Numbered from the stretch's first letter, positions 8,403 through 17,204 are shown. The stretch is DNA of 64,000 bases from Caproiciproducens sp. NJN-50 (GCF_004103755.1 NZ_CP035283.1:310001-374000); one strand, 5' to 3'. Notes: generated by a model from the sequence alone, not told the origin. A program made the numbers and translations.

Positions 8403-8417
8403 GGAGCTGAATATTAA

Positions 8418-9359
8418 ATGGCAATCAACAGTTTTTCTGAAAAAGTAACAAAGTTTATCCCTATCCTTGACCTGATTTACGAGCAGGCTTCCGTAACGTC
8501 CGACATGGACGATGCGACGCTTGCGACGCAGTTCGTTGGAACCAACAAAATCAAACTGCCGAAGATTTCCGTTGACGGTGCTGGCAACTACGACCGTGAT
8601 ACCGGATACACTCAGGGCGCGGCTTCCGTAACCTGGGAGGAACACACACTACAGTATGACCGTGGCCGTAAGTTCCGTATCGACGTGATTGACAATGATG
8701 AAGTAGCGTTCGACCTTTATCGTCAGGTAGCGTCTGAATACGTGAGAACGAAAGAGGTTCCCGAAATTGACGCTGTTCGCTTCGCTGAAATCTACTCGGC
8801 GGCTACTCGCTCCGGCACCCTTGCGACAGTAGCAACAAAAGACCTTACGTCTTCCGACAGCATTATTTCCTTGTTCGATGTCGCGGAATCCGCCATGAAT
8901 GAAAAAGATGTTCCGCAGGAAGGACGCGTTCTGTACGTCACCAACGAAGTTTACCGGATGCTGAAATCCGATGCTGCCATTTCCCGCCGTATCGACGTTG
9001 GTCAGGCGAATACAGACATTGACCGCCGCATTGAAATGCTAGACGGAATTACGCCTATCGTGAAAGTACCGCAGACCCGTTTCAACAGCCTTATCCAGTT
9101 GAATGATGGTACTACGGCTGGCCAGACTGCGGGCGGGTTCCAGACGATTACGGGCAACAAACCGATCAACTTCGTGTATGCATTGAAGTCCGCGATTCAT
9201 GCGGTGATTAAGCGCAATGCCGACAAGATCATTACTCCTGATGCGAACCAGTCCGCCGATGCTTATGACATCTTCTATCGTATGCACCATGACCTGATTG
9301 TCAAGGACAACGAAACCGCCGGTATTTACATTCATACCAAGGCAACCGCACAGGCGTAA
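8418..9359 (+). CDS. Major capsid protein
   Basis: 313 residues. It has an HK97-fold type layout with N-terminal arm (MAINSFSEKVTKFIPILD), then KLPKISVDGAGNYDRDTGYTQG and the RKFRIDVIDNDE segment. The C-terminal part includes AIHAVIKRNADKI and YDIFYRMHHDLIV, which I associate with capsid proteins of Clostridia PBSX-like phages. It follows the scaffold by 15 bases with a good AAGGAG site. It should be the most abundant structural protein. Confidence 0.9.
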   Translation: MAINSFSEKVTKFIPILDLIYEQASVTSDMDDATLATQFVGTNKIKLPKISVDGAGNYDRDTGYTQGAASVTWEEHTLQYDRGRKFRIDVIDNDEVAFDLYRQVASEYVRTKEVPEIDAVRFAEIYSAATRSGTLATVATKDLTSSDSIISLFDVAESAMNEKDVPQEGRVLYVTNEVYRMLKSDAAISRRIDVGQANTDIDRRIEMLDGITPIVKVPQTRFNSLIQLNDGTTAGQTAGGFQTITGNKPINFVYALKSAIHAVIKRNADKIITPDANQSADAYDIFYRMHHDLIVKDNETAGIYIHTKATAQA

Positions 9360-9370
9360 GGGGGAAAATA

Positions 9371-9514
9371 ATGACTTACGTTAAGCGAAGGGGAATGGTT
9401 CTTCTTGTGGACGATTCCCAGGTAACGAAATACACCGGAGAAGGATTCGAAGTGCTGAACCCGGACGAGCAGAAAAAGGAAGCCGGTGCAAAGGATGGCA
9501 AAAACAGTAAGTGA
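9371..9514 (+). CDS. Small post-capsid protein, 47 aa
   Basis: ATG 9371 follows GGGGGAAAA, twelve bases after the capsid stop. The product starts MTYVKRRGMVLLVDDS and ends in a Lys/Asp/Gly-rich tail. It overlaps the next gene by 20 bases. Short proteins here often sit between capsid and the first connector gene. No family is recognised; tight packing supports that it is real. Confidence 0.55.
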   Translation: MTYVKRRGMVLLVDDSQVTKYTGEGFEVLNPDEQKKEAGAKDGKNSK

Positions 9515-9854
9515 TGTATTGACGGAGTGGACGGCGCGCGGCTATATAGCAACATCGCCGTCCGCCGATGATACGGCGAAATACACATCTTTCATCAATC
9601 AGGCCCTGCAAAGCATTTGCGCATACTGCAAACTTCCGCAAGACATGACCGGCTTACCCGATGGCTTGTTCTATGCGTGGGTTGAAATCTCATGGTCAAT
9701 TTTTAAAGGCGGCGTATTCCAGCAATCAAGCGGTACAGTTAAGTCGGTTTCAGAGGGCGATACGTCGGTAACGTTCAATACGGATACGAACAAAGCAACG
9801 GCTCCGATTATTGACTATTCTTCCACGTTAAACGCATTCAGAAGGTTGTGGTAG
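9495..9854 (+). CDS. Head-tail connector protein (gp6/gp15-like)
   Basis: 119 residues from ATG 9495. It is helical, with DVLTEWTARGYI, then FINQALQSICAYC and a Trp-rich WVEISWSIFKGGV, followed by a strand-rich VKSVSEGDTSVTF. Small proteins with a helical bundle and a beta-insertion just after the capsid gene are normally head-tail adaptors forming the ring under the portal. The assignment is mainly by position and fold impression. Confidence 0.65.
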   Translation: MAKTVSDVLTEWTARGYIATSPSADDTAKYTSFINQALQSICAYCKLPQDMTGLPDGLFYAWVEISWSIFKGGVFQQSSGTVKSVSEGDTSVTFNTDTNKATAPIIDYSSTLNAFRRLW

Positions 9855-9855
9855 T

Positions 9856-10212
9856 ATGAATTTACCAATAGATACTATCGCAAGCTGTAAATCGGTCATG
9901 CAAGCACAGTGGGACGATTACGCGACGGTGACACGGGATGTAGATGTAAACCAGTCTACAGAGACACAAACGGTTTACGAAAACATTTTATGTCACCTGT
10001 CCGAAAAGTCTGCGCCGGTTCTCAATACCGACAATGCGGCCGCAATGACGGAACCCGTTTTTACTTTGCTTGTCGATACTGCCGTAACGCTTAAGCAGAG
10101 CGATTCAATTACGGTGTTGCACAAAGGTCAAACGTTTACCGGACTTGCTGGGCTTCCGTTTAACCGCACATTCTCGAACAGCGTTGTGCTATCCGGGGTG
10201 AAAATATCATGA
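9856..10212 (+). CDS. Putative head-closure/neck protein
   Basis: 118 residues, two bases after the connector. It is beta-rich, with a C-terminal LKQSDSITVLHKGQTFTGLAG and RTFSNSVVLSGV, consistent with the barrel-like stopper proteins (gp16/gp9-type) that close the head after packaging. It overlaps the next gene by ATGA. No strict family motif, so the role comes from gene order. Confidence 0.6.
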   Translation: MNLPIDTIASCKSVMQAQWDDYATVTRDVDVNQSTETQTVYENILCHLSEKSAPVLNTDNAAAMTEPVFTLLVDTAVTLKQSDSITVLHKGQTFTGLAGLPFNRTFSNSVVLSGVKIS

Positions 10213-10631
10213 GCGTTATTGGATTTCAGCAGTACATGGAGCAACTAAAGCAATTGGGAGCTGACCTTGACGATAGCGCACAGCGCGTTTTGTCTCAAAT
10301 GAACGCAAAGGCAATGGCAGAAACGATTAAGCAGACACCCGTAGGGAAATACCCAAAGGGAAGCGGCAAAGTAGGAGGTACGCTACGCAAAGGTTGGATT
10401 AACGGCGGAACTCATAAAGTAGGAAACGGGCACGAGAGCAAATATCACAATAGTGTGTACTATTCGCTTTATGTAAACAATGGGCACCGCATCGTCAGCA
10501 AAAAAGGCGAAACGACCGGATGGGTAGATGGAATTAGGATGCTGGAATACGGCCAAAATTCCGCTCAAGAATCAGCGCAATCTATTTTCAATAAAGAAAT
10601 TCAGCGAGTAAAGAAGAAAGGCGGGTGGTAA
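10209..10631 (+). CDS. HK97 gp10-family neck/tail completion protein
   Basis: 140 residues. Typical HK97-gp10_like features are the helical N-terminus ending in MAETIKQTPVGKYP, a Gly-rich GSGKVGGTLRKGW, then SVYYSLYVNNGHRI and the C-terminal MLEYGQNSAQESAQSIF. The protein links tail terminator and neck. It overlaps its upstream gene and is followed at once by the terminator gene. Confidence 0.85.
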   Translation: MSVIGFQQYMEQLKQLGADLDDSAQRVLSQMNAKAMAETIKQTPVGKYPKGSGKVGGTLRKGWINGGTHKVGNGHESKYHNSVYYSLYVNNGHRIVSKKGETTGWVDGIRMLEYGQNSAQESAQSIFNKEIQRVKKKGGW

Positions 10632-10632
10632 T

Positions 10633-11115
10633 GTGACTATTCCAACCAATATATGGTTTAACCCGAGTTTGAACGCTCGGAGGCTTGCAAGCACATTAAC
10701 CATCGCTGACAATCTTTTGATAGGGACCGCCGTTGTTATGGCAAACCTGTTTCCGACTATGAAAGTTGATATAGGGAACCGAAAGTCCGGGGTAAGCCCT
10801 CCTGAGCTTGCGGTTAATCTTTATCAGCAGCAGAATTCAAAGCGGCTGGCAGACACAGACGAATTTACTTTTGGCCTTGAAATAACCTATATTCCAAAAG
10901 ATTCAACAGATCGTGCTGAGATTTCTCACACGATTTTTTTATTGCTTCAAAACCTTGACGTGATTCCTTCCGACATCGGCACGTTTCGGATGCTTGATAA
11001 AAGCTCGGACATTACCGACGGATTAGGACACGTGACCGGAAACGTCACGGCGTGGGAGATCCTGCCTGACGATTCCGCAATTATCCAGAAAGCTACAAAG
11101 GAGGTTAACATATGA
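10633..11115 (+). CDS. Phage tail terminator protein
   Basis: 160 residues from GTG 10633 (the ATG two bases earlier is followed directly by a stop). Mixed alpha/beta with FPTMKVDIGNRKSGVSPPELAVNLYQQQ and FGLEITYIPKD, a pattern of the tail terminator family that caps the tail tube and sheath after polymerisation. It overlaps the sheath gene by ATGA, the usual order in contractile PBSX-like tails. Confidence 0.7.
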   Translation: MTIPTNIWFNPSLNARRLASTLTIADNLLIGTAVVMANLFPTMKVDIGNRKSGVSPPELAVNLYQQQNSKRLADTDEFTFGLEITYIPKDSTDRAEISHTIFLLLQNLDVIPSDIGTFRMLDKSSDITDGLGHVTGNVTAWEILPDDSAIIQKATKEVNI

Positions 11116-12389
11116 TCCAGATTTTACCCGGAACAAACGTTACAGTTCAGGCTGGGGAACGTGCGGCGGAGCTTGTCGCAACTGGTATCGTTGCTATGCC
11201 ATTCGCCTTGAATTGGGGCGATACGGTGACGGAGATCAATGCCAGCGATGACACGCTTTATTCGCTCGGATACAAACGCTCTGATTATACCGGCGCTGGA
11301 ATGAAACTCGTTGCCGAAGTTCTTCACAGTGCAGATAAATTGATTCTTTATCGGTCGAATACCGATGGCGGTGTAAAGGCTACTGGAACAGTAGTAACCG
11401 GAATTACGGCAACAGCAAAGTATGTCGGTACCCTTGGCAATGACATCACTGTGACGGTAACGGCAAGCGGCGAGTCCTGGGTGATCAAAACATTGGTTGG
11501 AACTACTGAGATTGATTCTCAGATAGTTACCGATGAATCGGAATTCGTCGCAAATGATTTCATTTCAGTCTCAGGCACCGGCACGCTTGCGGCGGCTTCG
11601 GTCAAACTGACCGGCGGCACAAACGGTACTCCACGCTCCACAGAGGCGGATTTGTGGCTTGCAGAGATGGAGAAGTACACATTCAATGTAATCGCCTACT
11701 GCGGAAGCACGGCGGCAACAATTACCGCGCTTCGCGCATTTGTAGCGGATCAGAGAGCAAAGAACAACATGATTCAGGCCGTAATGAGCGGCGTTGCTGC
11801 GGACAATGTTGCCATTTACAATAATACCGTGGGCGGAGGCCCTGACGATTACGATCTGTCTGCGTTGGAGGCATGCTCCACAATTGCGGGACTGGTTGCC
11901 GAAGTCGGGATTACAGGCAGTTTGACCCACCACCAAATCAGTTGGTGGACAAAAGTTAGTCCCAGCCTTACGCATACGCAGCAGGAAACCGCCGTGCAGA
12001 GCGGGCAGCTGATTGTCGCATTGATTTATGGTGTCCCCACCGTCGTGTATGACATCAATTCACTGGTTACATACACCGACGAGGCCCCGAAGGATTTCCA
12101 CAAAGGGCTGATTATGCGGACGCTTGACAACTACGCTATGAATCTGCAAAAGCTCCTGGACACGAAGTGCATCGGCAAGATCAGGAACAGCGTAGAGGGT
12201 CGCGCTCAGATCAAAGCGAAAGTCGTAAAACTCACTACTGAAAATTATCTGAATCCCGGTTATCTGGAAGATTTCACCGCAGACGATGTAACAATCAATG
12301 CCGGAACCGATTCCGACAGCGTTGTTGCAACGGCAAACATCAAAGTCGCTGATACGGTGGATAAGATTCAGATCACCGTTATTGCGTAA
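11112..12389 (+). CDS. xkdK: Contractile tail sheath protein (XkdK-like)
   Basis: 425 residues. The N-terminus, VTVQAGERAAELVATGIVAMPFALNWG, is typical of XkdK. A middle Ig-like/variable domain (about residues 90-175, VTGITATAKYVGTLGN) is followed by the conserved core with ALRAFVADQRAKNNMIQAVMSG, the HHQISWWTKVSPSLT region and a C-terminal FTADDVTIN...IKVADTVDKIQITV strand. The sheath contracts and drives the tube through the host envelope. This shows the prophage is a myophage. Confidence 0.93.
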   Translation: MIQILPGTNVTVQAGERAAELVATGIVAMPFALNWGDTVTEINASDDTLYSLGYKRSDYTGAGMKLVAEVLHSADKLILYRSNTDGGVKATGTVVTGITATAKYVGTLGNDITVTVTASGESWVIKTLVGTTEIDSQIVTDESEFVANDFISVSGTGTLAAASVKLTGGTNGTPRSTEADLWLAEMEKYTFNVIAYCGSTAATITALRAFVADQRAKNNMIQAVMSGVAADNVAIYNNTVGGGPDDYDLSALEACSTIAGLVAEVGITGSLTHHQISWWTKVSPSLTHTQQETAVQSGQLIVALIYGVPTVVYDINSLVTYTDEAPKDFHKGLIMRTLDNYAMNLQKLLDTKCIGKIRNSVEGRAQIKAKVVKLTTENYLNPGYLEDFTADDVTINAGTDSDSVVATANIKVADTVDKIQITVIA

Positions 12390-12402
12390 GGAGGCGTAAA
12401 GA

Positions 12403-12843
12403 ATGAACAAAGAGAATTTACAGGATATTCCTTCTGGCCATGATGGGAAAGCGTACTTTACGCTGGACGGTGACCGGCTGGAAGCATTCCGAATCGCAAA
12501 GATTGAGGGCCGTGTAGAAACCACCAAAGAAGATAAAATGTTTCTCGGCTCCAGAACGCAGCAGCATGCCGTAAGAGGCATGAATATTACGGGGGACTTA
12601 TCTTATTACAATGTGTCAAACGCGTTCGCAAAGGCGTGGAGAAACTACAAAAACGGCGGAGACGTACCCGATATTGAATTGCAGTATTACTCCGATGCCG
12701 GTACAGACAACTCAAACCGCGTCGAGGTTCAAATGACCGGCGTTATCCCGGATAAAATTTCATTTGGCATTCTGGACGATTCCAGCACCGACGCACAAAA
12801 ATTGGACTGTACCTATACCGCGAACGATTTTGATGTACTTTAA
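12403..12843 (+). CDS. xkdM: Tail tube protein (XkdM-like)
   Basis: 146 residues, with GGAGGCG before ATG 12403. Features of the DUF2001/XkdM family are DIPSGHDGKAYFTLDGDR, then RTQQHAVRGMNITGDLSYY and a C-terminal TYTANDFDVL. It stacks in hexamers to form the inner tube of the contractile tail. It lies between sheath and chaperone as expected. Confidence 0.92.
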   Translation: MNKENLQDIPSGHDGKAYFTLDGDRLEAFRIAKIEGRVETTKEDKMFLGSRTQQHAVRGMNITGDLSYYNVSNAFAKAWRNYKNGGDVPDIELQYYSDAGTDNSNRVEVQMTGVIPDKISFGILDDSSTDAQKLDCTYTANDFDVL

Positions 12844-12852
12844 GGAGGACAT

Positions 12853-13242
12853 ATGGATAAAACCCTAGAAAGCTTCTTGCACCCGCACAGAAAACCTAAT
12901 TTGAAAGTCCGACTGAAAGGATTCGATGAAGAATTTGAATTTCGGCAGCTTTCTGCAAACGAGGGAATCGAAGTTGCAAAGGATTCGGCAAGCAAAGATT
13001 TACCCGGTTCTTTGCCGCTTGTTCCGACGATGGCCGCCGCTATGGTAAAACCGAATCTGCGGAGCAAGGAACTGCAAGACGCGCTCTCCGAAAAATGCGG
13101 CCACAAAATCATGGAGCCTTATGACGCATTGATCGAACTGATTACCGATTCAGAACTTGCCGAACTGATGAAAGCGTATAGCGATTTCGTCAATGCAAAT
13201 GCTGACTTCATGGACGGGGTAAAAGAAGCAAAAAACGCATAG
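12853..13242 (+). CDS. xkdN: Tail assembly chaperone, short form (XkdN-like)
   Basis: 129 residues. Beginning MDKTLESFLHPHRKPNLKV, with FEFRQLSANEGIEVAKDSA, it belongs to the XkdN/phage tail assembly chaperone group that coats the tape measure during tube assembly. It lies between the tube and tape-measure genes, exactly where lambda has G. Its last codons read GCA AAA AAC GCA TAG, giving a slippery heptamer just before the stop; the frameshifted longer product is listed separately. Confidence 0.9.
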   Translation: MDKTLESFLHPHRKPNLKVRLKGFDEEFEFRQLSANEGIEVAKDSASKDLPGSLPLVPTMAAAMVKPNLRSKELQDALSEKCGHKIMEPYDALIELITDSELAELMKAYSDFVNANADFMDGVKEAKNA

Positions 13243-13418
13243 AGGGAAGCTGCCGGGGACATGGTGATGGAATGTGGGCTTACGCTCACTTGGTATTCCA
13301 GAACCACAGCATTTTACCGGCGACTTTCCTCAATCTTCCTGTTGTTGACCTGACCATGCAACGTGCGTTTATAGTAGCAAGTGACCTTGTGGCGCAAGAA
13401 CACATGAGAGAGAAATAA
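12853..13418 (+). CDS. Tail assembly chaperone, -1 frameshift long form (G-T type)
   Basis: Reading slips back one base at A AAA AAC (13230-13236), five codons from the short product's N-proximal stop region. Translation then continues for 60 codons to TAA at 13416-13418, giving about 188 residues. The added part (RIEGSCRGHGDGMW, then AHLVFQNHSILPATFLNLP and FIVASDLVAQEHMREK) is a well-formed helical domain with no start codon or ribosome site of its own. The same arrangement is known for lambda G/GT and many long-tailed phages, where the T extension binds the tape measure. The extension fills an otherwise empty gap. Confidence 0.85.
13230..13236 (+). promoter_or_regulatory. Programmed -1 ribosomal frameshift site (A AAA AAC)
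   Basis: Heptamer in the correct phase of the chaperone gene (codons GCA AAA AAC), two codons before the TAG stop at 13240-13242. A AAA AAC is an efficient bacterial-type slip sequence because both tRNAs re-pair fully or nearly so. GC-rich bases follow (GGAAGCTGCCGGGG), which may form a stimulatory stem. Confidence 0.85.
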
Positions 13419-13445
13419 AAGCGGTGGGAGTTAACCCGCCGCTTT
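13418..13445. terminator. Bidirectional terminator between convergent genes
   Basis: AAAGCGG-GGG on the left pairs with CCC-CCGCTTT on the right around AGTTAA, giving A-run and T-run on both strands. It separates the frameshifted chaperone from the opposing Cse60-like gene. Confidence 0.75.
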
Positions 13446-13626
13446 ATTCGTTGTAAGTTAGCGTTATTGTTTTTGCAACCATTGAACCATTGTACACCGG
13501 AGCAGAAACAGGAACAACACTGATTATATTTTCAGCAGAAATATTATTTTCCTTAATAAAACTATTCACCATTTTATCAAGGTTTGTGTGAAACATAGTT
13601 TGCTTAAATGTTTTTACCTTAACCAT
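13444..13626 (-). CDS. Cse60-like small protein, 60 aa
   Basis: Opposite in direction to all surrounding late genes. The start at 13626 has AAAGGAG eight bases upstream and is preferred over longer in-frame starts. The product begins MVKVKTFKQTMFHTNLDKMVNSF and continues ENNISAENIISV, then SAPVYNGSMVAKTITLTY. This is the pattern of the small Cse60/DUF2758 family: a short helix dealing with a separate N-end followed by strands, first known from sporulation in Bacillus. Being an inverted moron inside the tail operon, it is probably expressed from the prophage during lysogeny. Confidence 0.7.
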   Translation of the reverse strand: MVKVKTFKQTMFHTNLDKMVNSFIKENNISAENIISVVPVSAPVYNGSMVAKTITLTYNE

Positions 13627-13689
13627 ATATTCCCATCTCCTTTTATAAAAGGATATCACAAAAAAATCACCATGTAAAGGGGTGATAGC

Positions 13690-15180
13690 TTGGCAAATAC
13701 ATTAGAATCCATTATGCGGCTTACAGATCAGTACACCGCAACTATGAGCAAAATCATTAATTCCGCGCAGCAAGGCGAAAAAGCGACAGAAAACGCATCT
13801 AAAGGCGCAAAAACGCTTGGGGAAGCGTTTCGAAACATCCAACCACAAACTGTAAGCGCGGCAACTGGAATTACAGGCATAACCGGAAAACTTGCAACCA
13901 TGATTTCTACGGTTTATCTCGCCCGTAAAGCGTTCGGGTTTTTAAAAGAATCTATCCAGACGGCGGCGACACAGCAAATCCAGCAAACTACACTCCAATC
14001 ACTGATGGGAAACAAGCAGTTAGGTACAGACCTTTATCAGTTTGTTTCAGCATACGCCAGCAAATCAGCTCTTGACCGTGAAAATTTATCTTCTGCAACA
14101 ACTTCTTTTTTGGCGTACACCAAAAATATTAATCAGCTTCAACAGCTTCTTGACCTGACTCAGCGCCTTTATTTGTTCAACCCGGCGCAGGGAGCCGAGG
14201 GCGCAGTATTTGCTTTGAAAGAAGTCTTGTCCGGTCAGACAATGAGCCTTAGAAACCGATTTAACATGACTGGAATTTCAGCCGATACAATTCAGAAAAA
14301 CTTTCAAAAAGGCGATATTGCTGGGACGATTTCCTATCTTGACAAAGAATTTAATAAATTTGGTGCTACGCAAGGCGTTGTTGATGCGAATTTTAAAAGC
14401 CTTTCTGTACAGGCAGAATTATTCAAAACAAACCTAATGTCGGCTATTGGGGACCAATCTAATGGAGCTGTACAAAGCTTATCCGGCACATTCCAGCAAC
14501 TAAACGCAGATATGGACGCTGGAAAATTTCAACCATTTTTTAACGTTATGGCGCAGGGAACGCAAATGCTTGGACAAGGACTTTCATGGATTGCACAAAA
14601 CGCCTATATTTTGGTCCCTGCCGTTGGCGGAGTAGTAACTGCACTTGTAGTATTTAATTCCGCTATGATGGTTGCCCGGACGGTTGCACTATTAACCGGA
14701 ACAACAGTTAGTCTTGTGGCTGGTCAATGGATTACGGCGGCTGCGCTTATTGCAGGAGCAGCGGCAACGATTGGGATAGCTTCTTCACTTTCAAAGCAAA
14801 ATGACGATTTGAAAAAATCTGCCGCGACGTTATCTGATGTTAAATCTTCCGCAGCAAAGTTCGCCGCCGAACAAAAAAAGCTCGGCGCTTCCACACTTGG
14901 AAATTCTACGCAATTTGGATCCATTCCTACCACAATAAATAACAAAGACCCGATCAAAGTATCCGGCACGGTAGAAATCGAAAAAGAAAACCTGAAATAT
15001 GTCTTTGAGGCATCGGCGGCTAAGTTCTTCGCGACGTTCAACGCGCAGAAAATTGAACCGTCCGTAAACATTGCGAACCAAACGGTAAATAAAACCGCTG
15101 ACCTAGACGAGGTAGACGGCTATCTAGGGAATCTTCTCGCAGGTCGCGCTTCTGCCTCCGCCGGAGGTAAAATGCTATGA
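13690..15180 (+). CDS. Tail tape measure protein
   Basis: 496 residues from TTG 13690, behind AGGGGTGATAGC. It is rich in Ala, Gln, Thr and Ser, with long helices and a hydrophobic stretch at about residues 300-365 (ILVPAVGGVVTALVVF, LIAGAAATIGIASS), as in many tape measures. The region near residues 90-200 (TTFLAYTKNINQLQQLLDL) resembles the N-terminal tape-measure domain. The protein sets tail length and may aid DNA injection. 496 residues implies a short tail. The C-terminus repeats a motif from the gene at 7295-7714. Confidence 0.85.
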   Translation: MANTLESIMRLTDQYTATMSKIINSAQQGEKATENASKGAKTLGEAFRNIQPQTVSAATGITGITGKLATMISTVYLARKAFGFLKESIQTAATQQIQQTTLQSLMGNKQLGTDLYQFVSAYASKSALDRENLSSATTSFLAYTKNINQLQQLLDLTQRLYLFNPAQGAEGAVFALKEVLSGQTMSLRNRFNMTGISADTIQKNFQKGDIAGTISYLDKEFNKFGATQGVVDANFKSLSVQAELFKTNLMSAIGDQSNGAVQSLSGTFQQLNADMDAGKFQPFFNVMAQGTQMLGQGLSWIAQNAYILVPAVGGVVTALVVFNSAMMVARTVALLTGTTVSLVAGQWITAAALIAGAAATIGIASSLSKQNDDLKKSAATLSDVKSSAAKFAAEQKKLGASTLGNSTQFGSIPTTINNKDPIKVSGTVEIEKENLKYVFEASAAKFFATFNAQKIEPSVNIANQTVNKTADLDEVDGYLGNLLAGRASASAGGKML

Positions 15181-15998
15181 CATTTCATTACTATGTGTCC
15201 TTCGGAGGGTTCTCCCTTTACGCGGTGGAATCCGTCCAAGACAAAAACGGGCGTGATCTTGAAACATACGACGGGGTAGGGGCGGGGAAGTTTAATGTTC
15301 CAAATGCGAAAGACCCGGAAACGTGGTCTATTCAATGCCAACTATATGAGAATGCGACAGAGGCTTCAAAGTATAACCAATGGAGAGCATCAGAAATATT
15401 CAATGCATGTAAATCTTTGCTAGGAAACACAACAGACCCTTCCCGCCTTGTCATAACAAACATTCGCAATTCATCCGCTAACCTGTCAGTATTGGCCTGG
15501 TTCAAATCCTATGATTCGCAGGAAACCTCTCCGGGGGTTTACACCGTCACATTTGAACTGGAGGAATACAAGCCTGTCGGCGTGAAAACGACGAACATAC
15601 CGACGGTAGCGCGTCCCGGAAAAGTGCCAACTCCGCCTAAAGTAACTCTTTCATCAAGCAATACGGCATATAAAAATTATAAAAAGACCGGCGTCGGAAC
15701 AAAAACAGACGCGGAGATTTATAAAAGCAAAGCGGCTATTCAGGAAAAAAAGCACGATTATCTTACCCTAAAAAGCAGTGGGAAGCCGGTAACAAATGCG
15801 GCGACAGTAAAGCCTGGAACGATTTACGCGCCAAAGACCGTGAATAATATTTCCCCATACTCCGGCGCAACTGGCAACAGTGTGAGCGCCAAAGCACAGT
15901 TGCAGGGCGTAGCCGCCGTTGTGAGTGGCGCAGGTACGGCAATCAAAAACGCTTATTATGATGCTGTCAGTTGGCTTGACAAGAAGCTGAACGGGTGA
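15177..15998 (+). CDS. Tail/baseplate protein in XkdP position (no LysM domain seen)
   Basis: 273 residues, starting in an ATGA overlap with the tape measure. The N-terminal half (FHYYVSFGGFSLYAVESVQDKNGRDLETYDGVGAGKFNVPNAKDP read in parts) resembles baseplate spike-ring proteins. The second half is low-complexity, rich in Thr, Lys, Ala and Tyr. XkdP homologues usually end in a LysM fold; I cannot see one here. The order tape measure, this gene, XkdQ hub supports a baseplate role. Confidence 0.7.
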   Translation: MTFHYYVSFGGFSLYAVESVQDKNGRDLETYDGVGAGKFNVPNAKDPETWSIQCQLYENATEASKYNQWRASEIFNACKSLLGNTTDPSRLVITNIRNSSANLSVLAWFKSYDSQETSPGVYTVTFELEEYKPVGVKTTNIPTVARPGKVPTPPKVTLSSSNTAYKNYKKTGVGTKTDAEIYKSKAAIQEKKHDYLTLKSSGKPVTNAATVKPGTIYAPKTVNNISPYSGATGNSVSAKAQLQGVAAVVSGAGTAIKNAYYDAVSWLDKKLNG

Positions 15999-16002
15999 TG
16001 CT

Positions 16003-16965
16003 ATGCTGACGATTAACGGCGAAGATGTATCCGAAATTGCATGTAATGTCAAATATGAAACACGCTGGAACGACGGGGCCGGGAAGTTTACGTTTGAATA
16101 TCCTGCGGCGCTTGGGAAACTTTACCCAAACGGTTCAACAGTCATTTTCTATTTCGGCTCCGTCAATGTGTTTTACGGGTTCCTTTTTTCCACAAAAAAA
16201 GACAACAAAAAATATTCCTGTACGGCATACGATCAACTGCGCTATTTTAAAAGCTCAAATTCAATCATCCGGCCTAACGGAACGACGCTGACAAGCTGGG
16301 TAAACACGGTAGCCTATGATTGCGGGGACCGGATCAGGCTTGGCACGATAGAAAGCACGGAATATCAGCTTGGAAAGTATCTTTATGACAACAAATCCCA
16401 CCTGGATATGATCTATATGTCGATTCAAGACAACCTTGTCGGGAATGGATATTGGTACGTCTTCCGTGACAGCTTCGGCGCGCTGGAACTGCGGGATATT
16501 TACAATCTTCGGCTGCCTATCATCATCGGGGACGGATCGCTTGCGAAGGATTACGAATACGAAAAGTCGATTGACAGCGACACCTATAATTTCGCGGTTG
16601 TGGCAAAAGACGATTCCAGTAAAGGGGTACGGAATACTTACGTTGCAAAGGACGATAGCACCATTAAAAAATGGGGTAAACTGATGATCTATGACAAGGT
16701 TTCCGCAGACCTGAACGACGCGCAGCTTGCTTCCCGTGCCAACCGGCTTCTCGGGATCAAAAACCGTGAGACTGAAACGCTGGAAAACGTCGATTGCGCC
16801 GGAGATTCAAGGGTAATGGCCGGAAACAGTATCCGCGTGGTTATTTCATCCATTGGCCTTGACGCCTGGGCTGTTGTAGATCACGCGGTACATGAATACA
16901 AAAGCACGGAACATACGATGAAACTTGACCTAATGTTTTCATATGCAGGAACGGCGGTGAGCTGA
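16003..16965 (+). CDS. xkdQ: Baseplate hub protein (XkdQ/late control D-like)
   Basis: 320 residues. The N-terminal beta domain (VKYETRWNDGAGKFTFEYPA, FGSVNVFYGFLFSTKKD) and the central YSCTAYDQLRYFKSSN are recognisable XkdQ features. So is the RANRLLGIKNRETETLENVDCAGD region near the C-terminus. The protein forms the hub at the tail tip, equivalent to T4 gp27. It is tightly coupled to its neighbours. Confidence 0.88.
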   Translation: MLTINGEDVSEIACNVKYETRWNDGAGKFTFEYPAALGKLYPNGSTVIFYFGSVNVFYGFLFSTKKDNKKYSCTAYDQLRYFKSSNSIIRPNGTTLTSWVNTVAYDCGDRIRLGTIESTEYQLGKYLYDNKSHLDMIYMSIQDNLVGNGYWYVFRDSFGALELRDIYNLRLPIIIGDGSLAKDYEYEKSIDSDTYNFAVVAKDDSSKGVRNTYVAKDDSTIKKWGKLMIYDKVSADLNDAQLASRANRLLGIKNRETETLENVDCAGDSRVMAGNSIRVVISSIGLDAWAVVDHAVHEYKSTEHTMKLDLMFSYAGTAVS

Positions 16966-17204
16966 TGGACTTATACAACGCGATCAAACAGATTGTTGAT
17001 GAATATCTGGCTGTCTATCAGCCGGCAGATTTAGTTTATGGAATTTGGGGCGCATCCAGCGTGAAGATTGACGGAAAGCCTATGTCTGTACCTATTGACA
17101 TGGTGGACGTACCGGAAGGAACAACCGTCACAATTGGGAAACGCGTCACGCTGATGATGAAGCAGGGCGGTCAAAAGTACGCATTGATCGGGGTGTTGGG
17201 ATGA
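16965..17204 (+). CDS. xkdR: DUF2577 baseplate spike-region protein (XkdR-like)
   Basis: 79 residues. It overlaps XkdQ by one base (TGATG) and XkdS by four. A short helical start is followed by VKIDGKPMSVPIDMVDVPEGTTVTIG and LMMKQGGQKYALIGVLG, an OB-fold-like strand series typical of DUF2577 proteins at the baseplate. It probably forms part of the central spike. Confidence 0.85.
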   Translation: MDLYNAIKQIVDEYLAVYQPADLVYGIWGASSVKIDGKPMSVPIDMVDVPEGTTVTIGKRVTLMMKQGGQKYALIGVLG

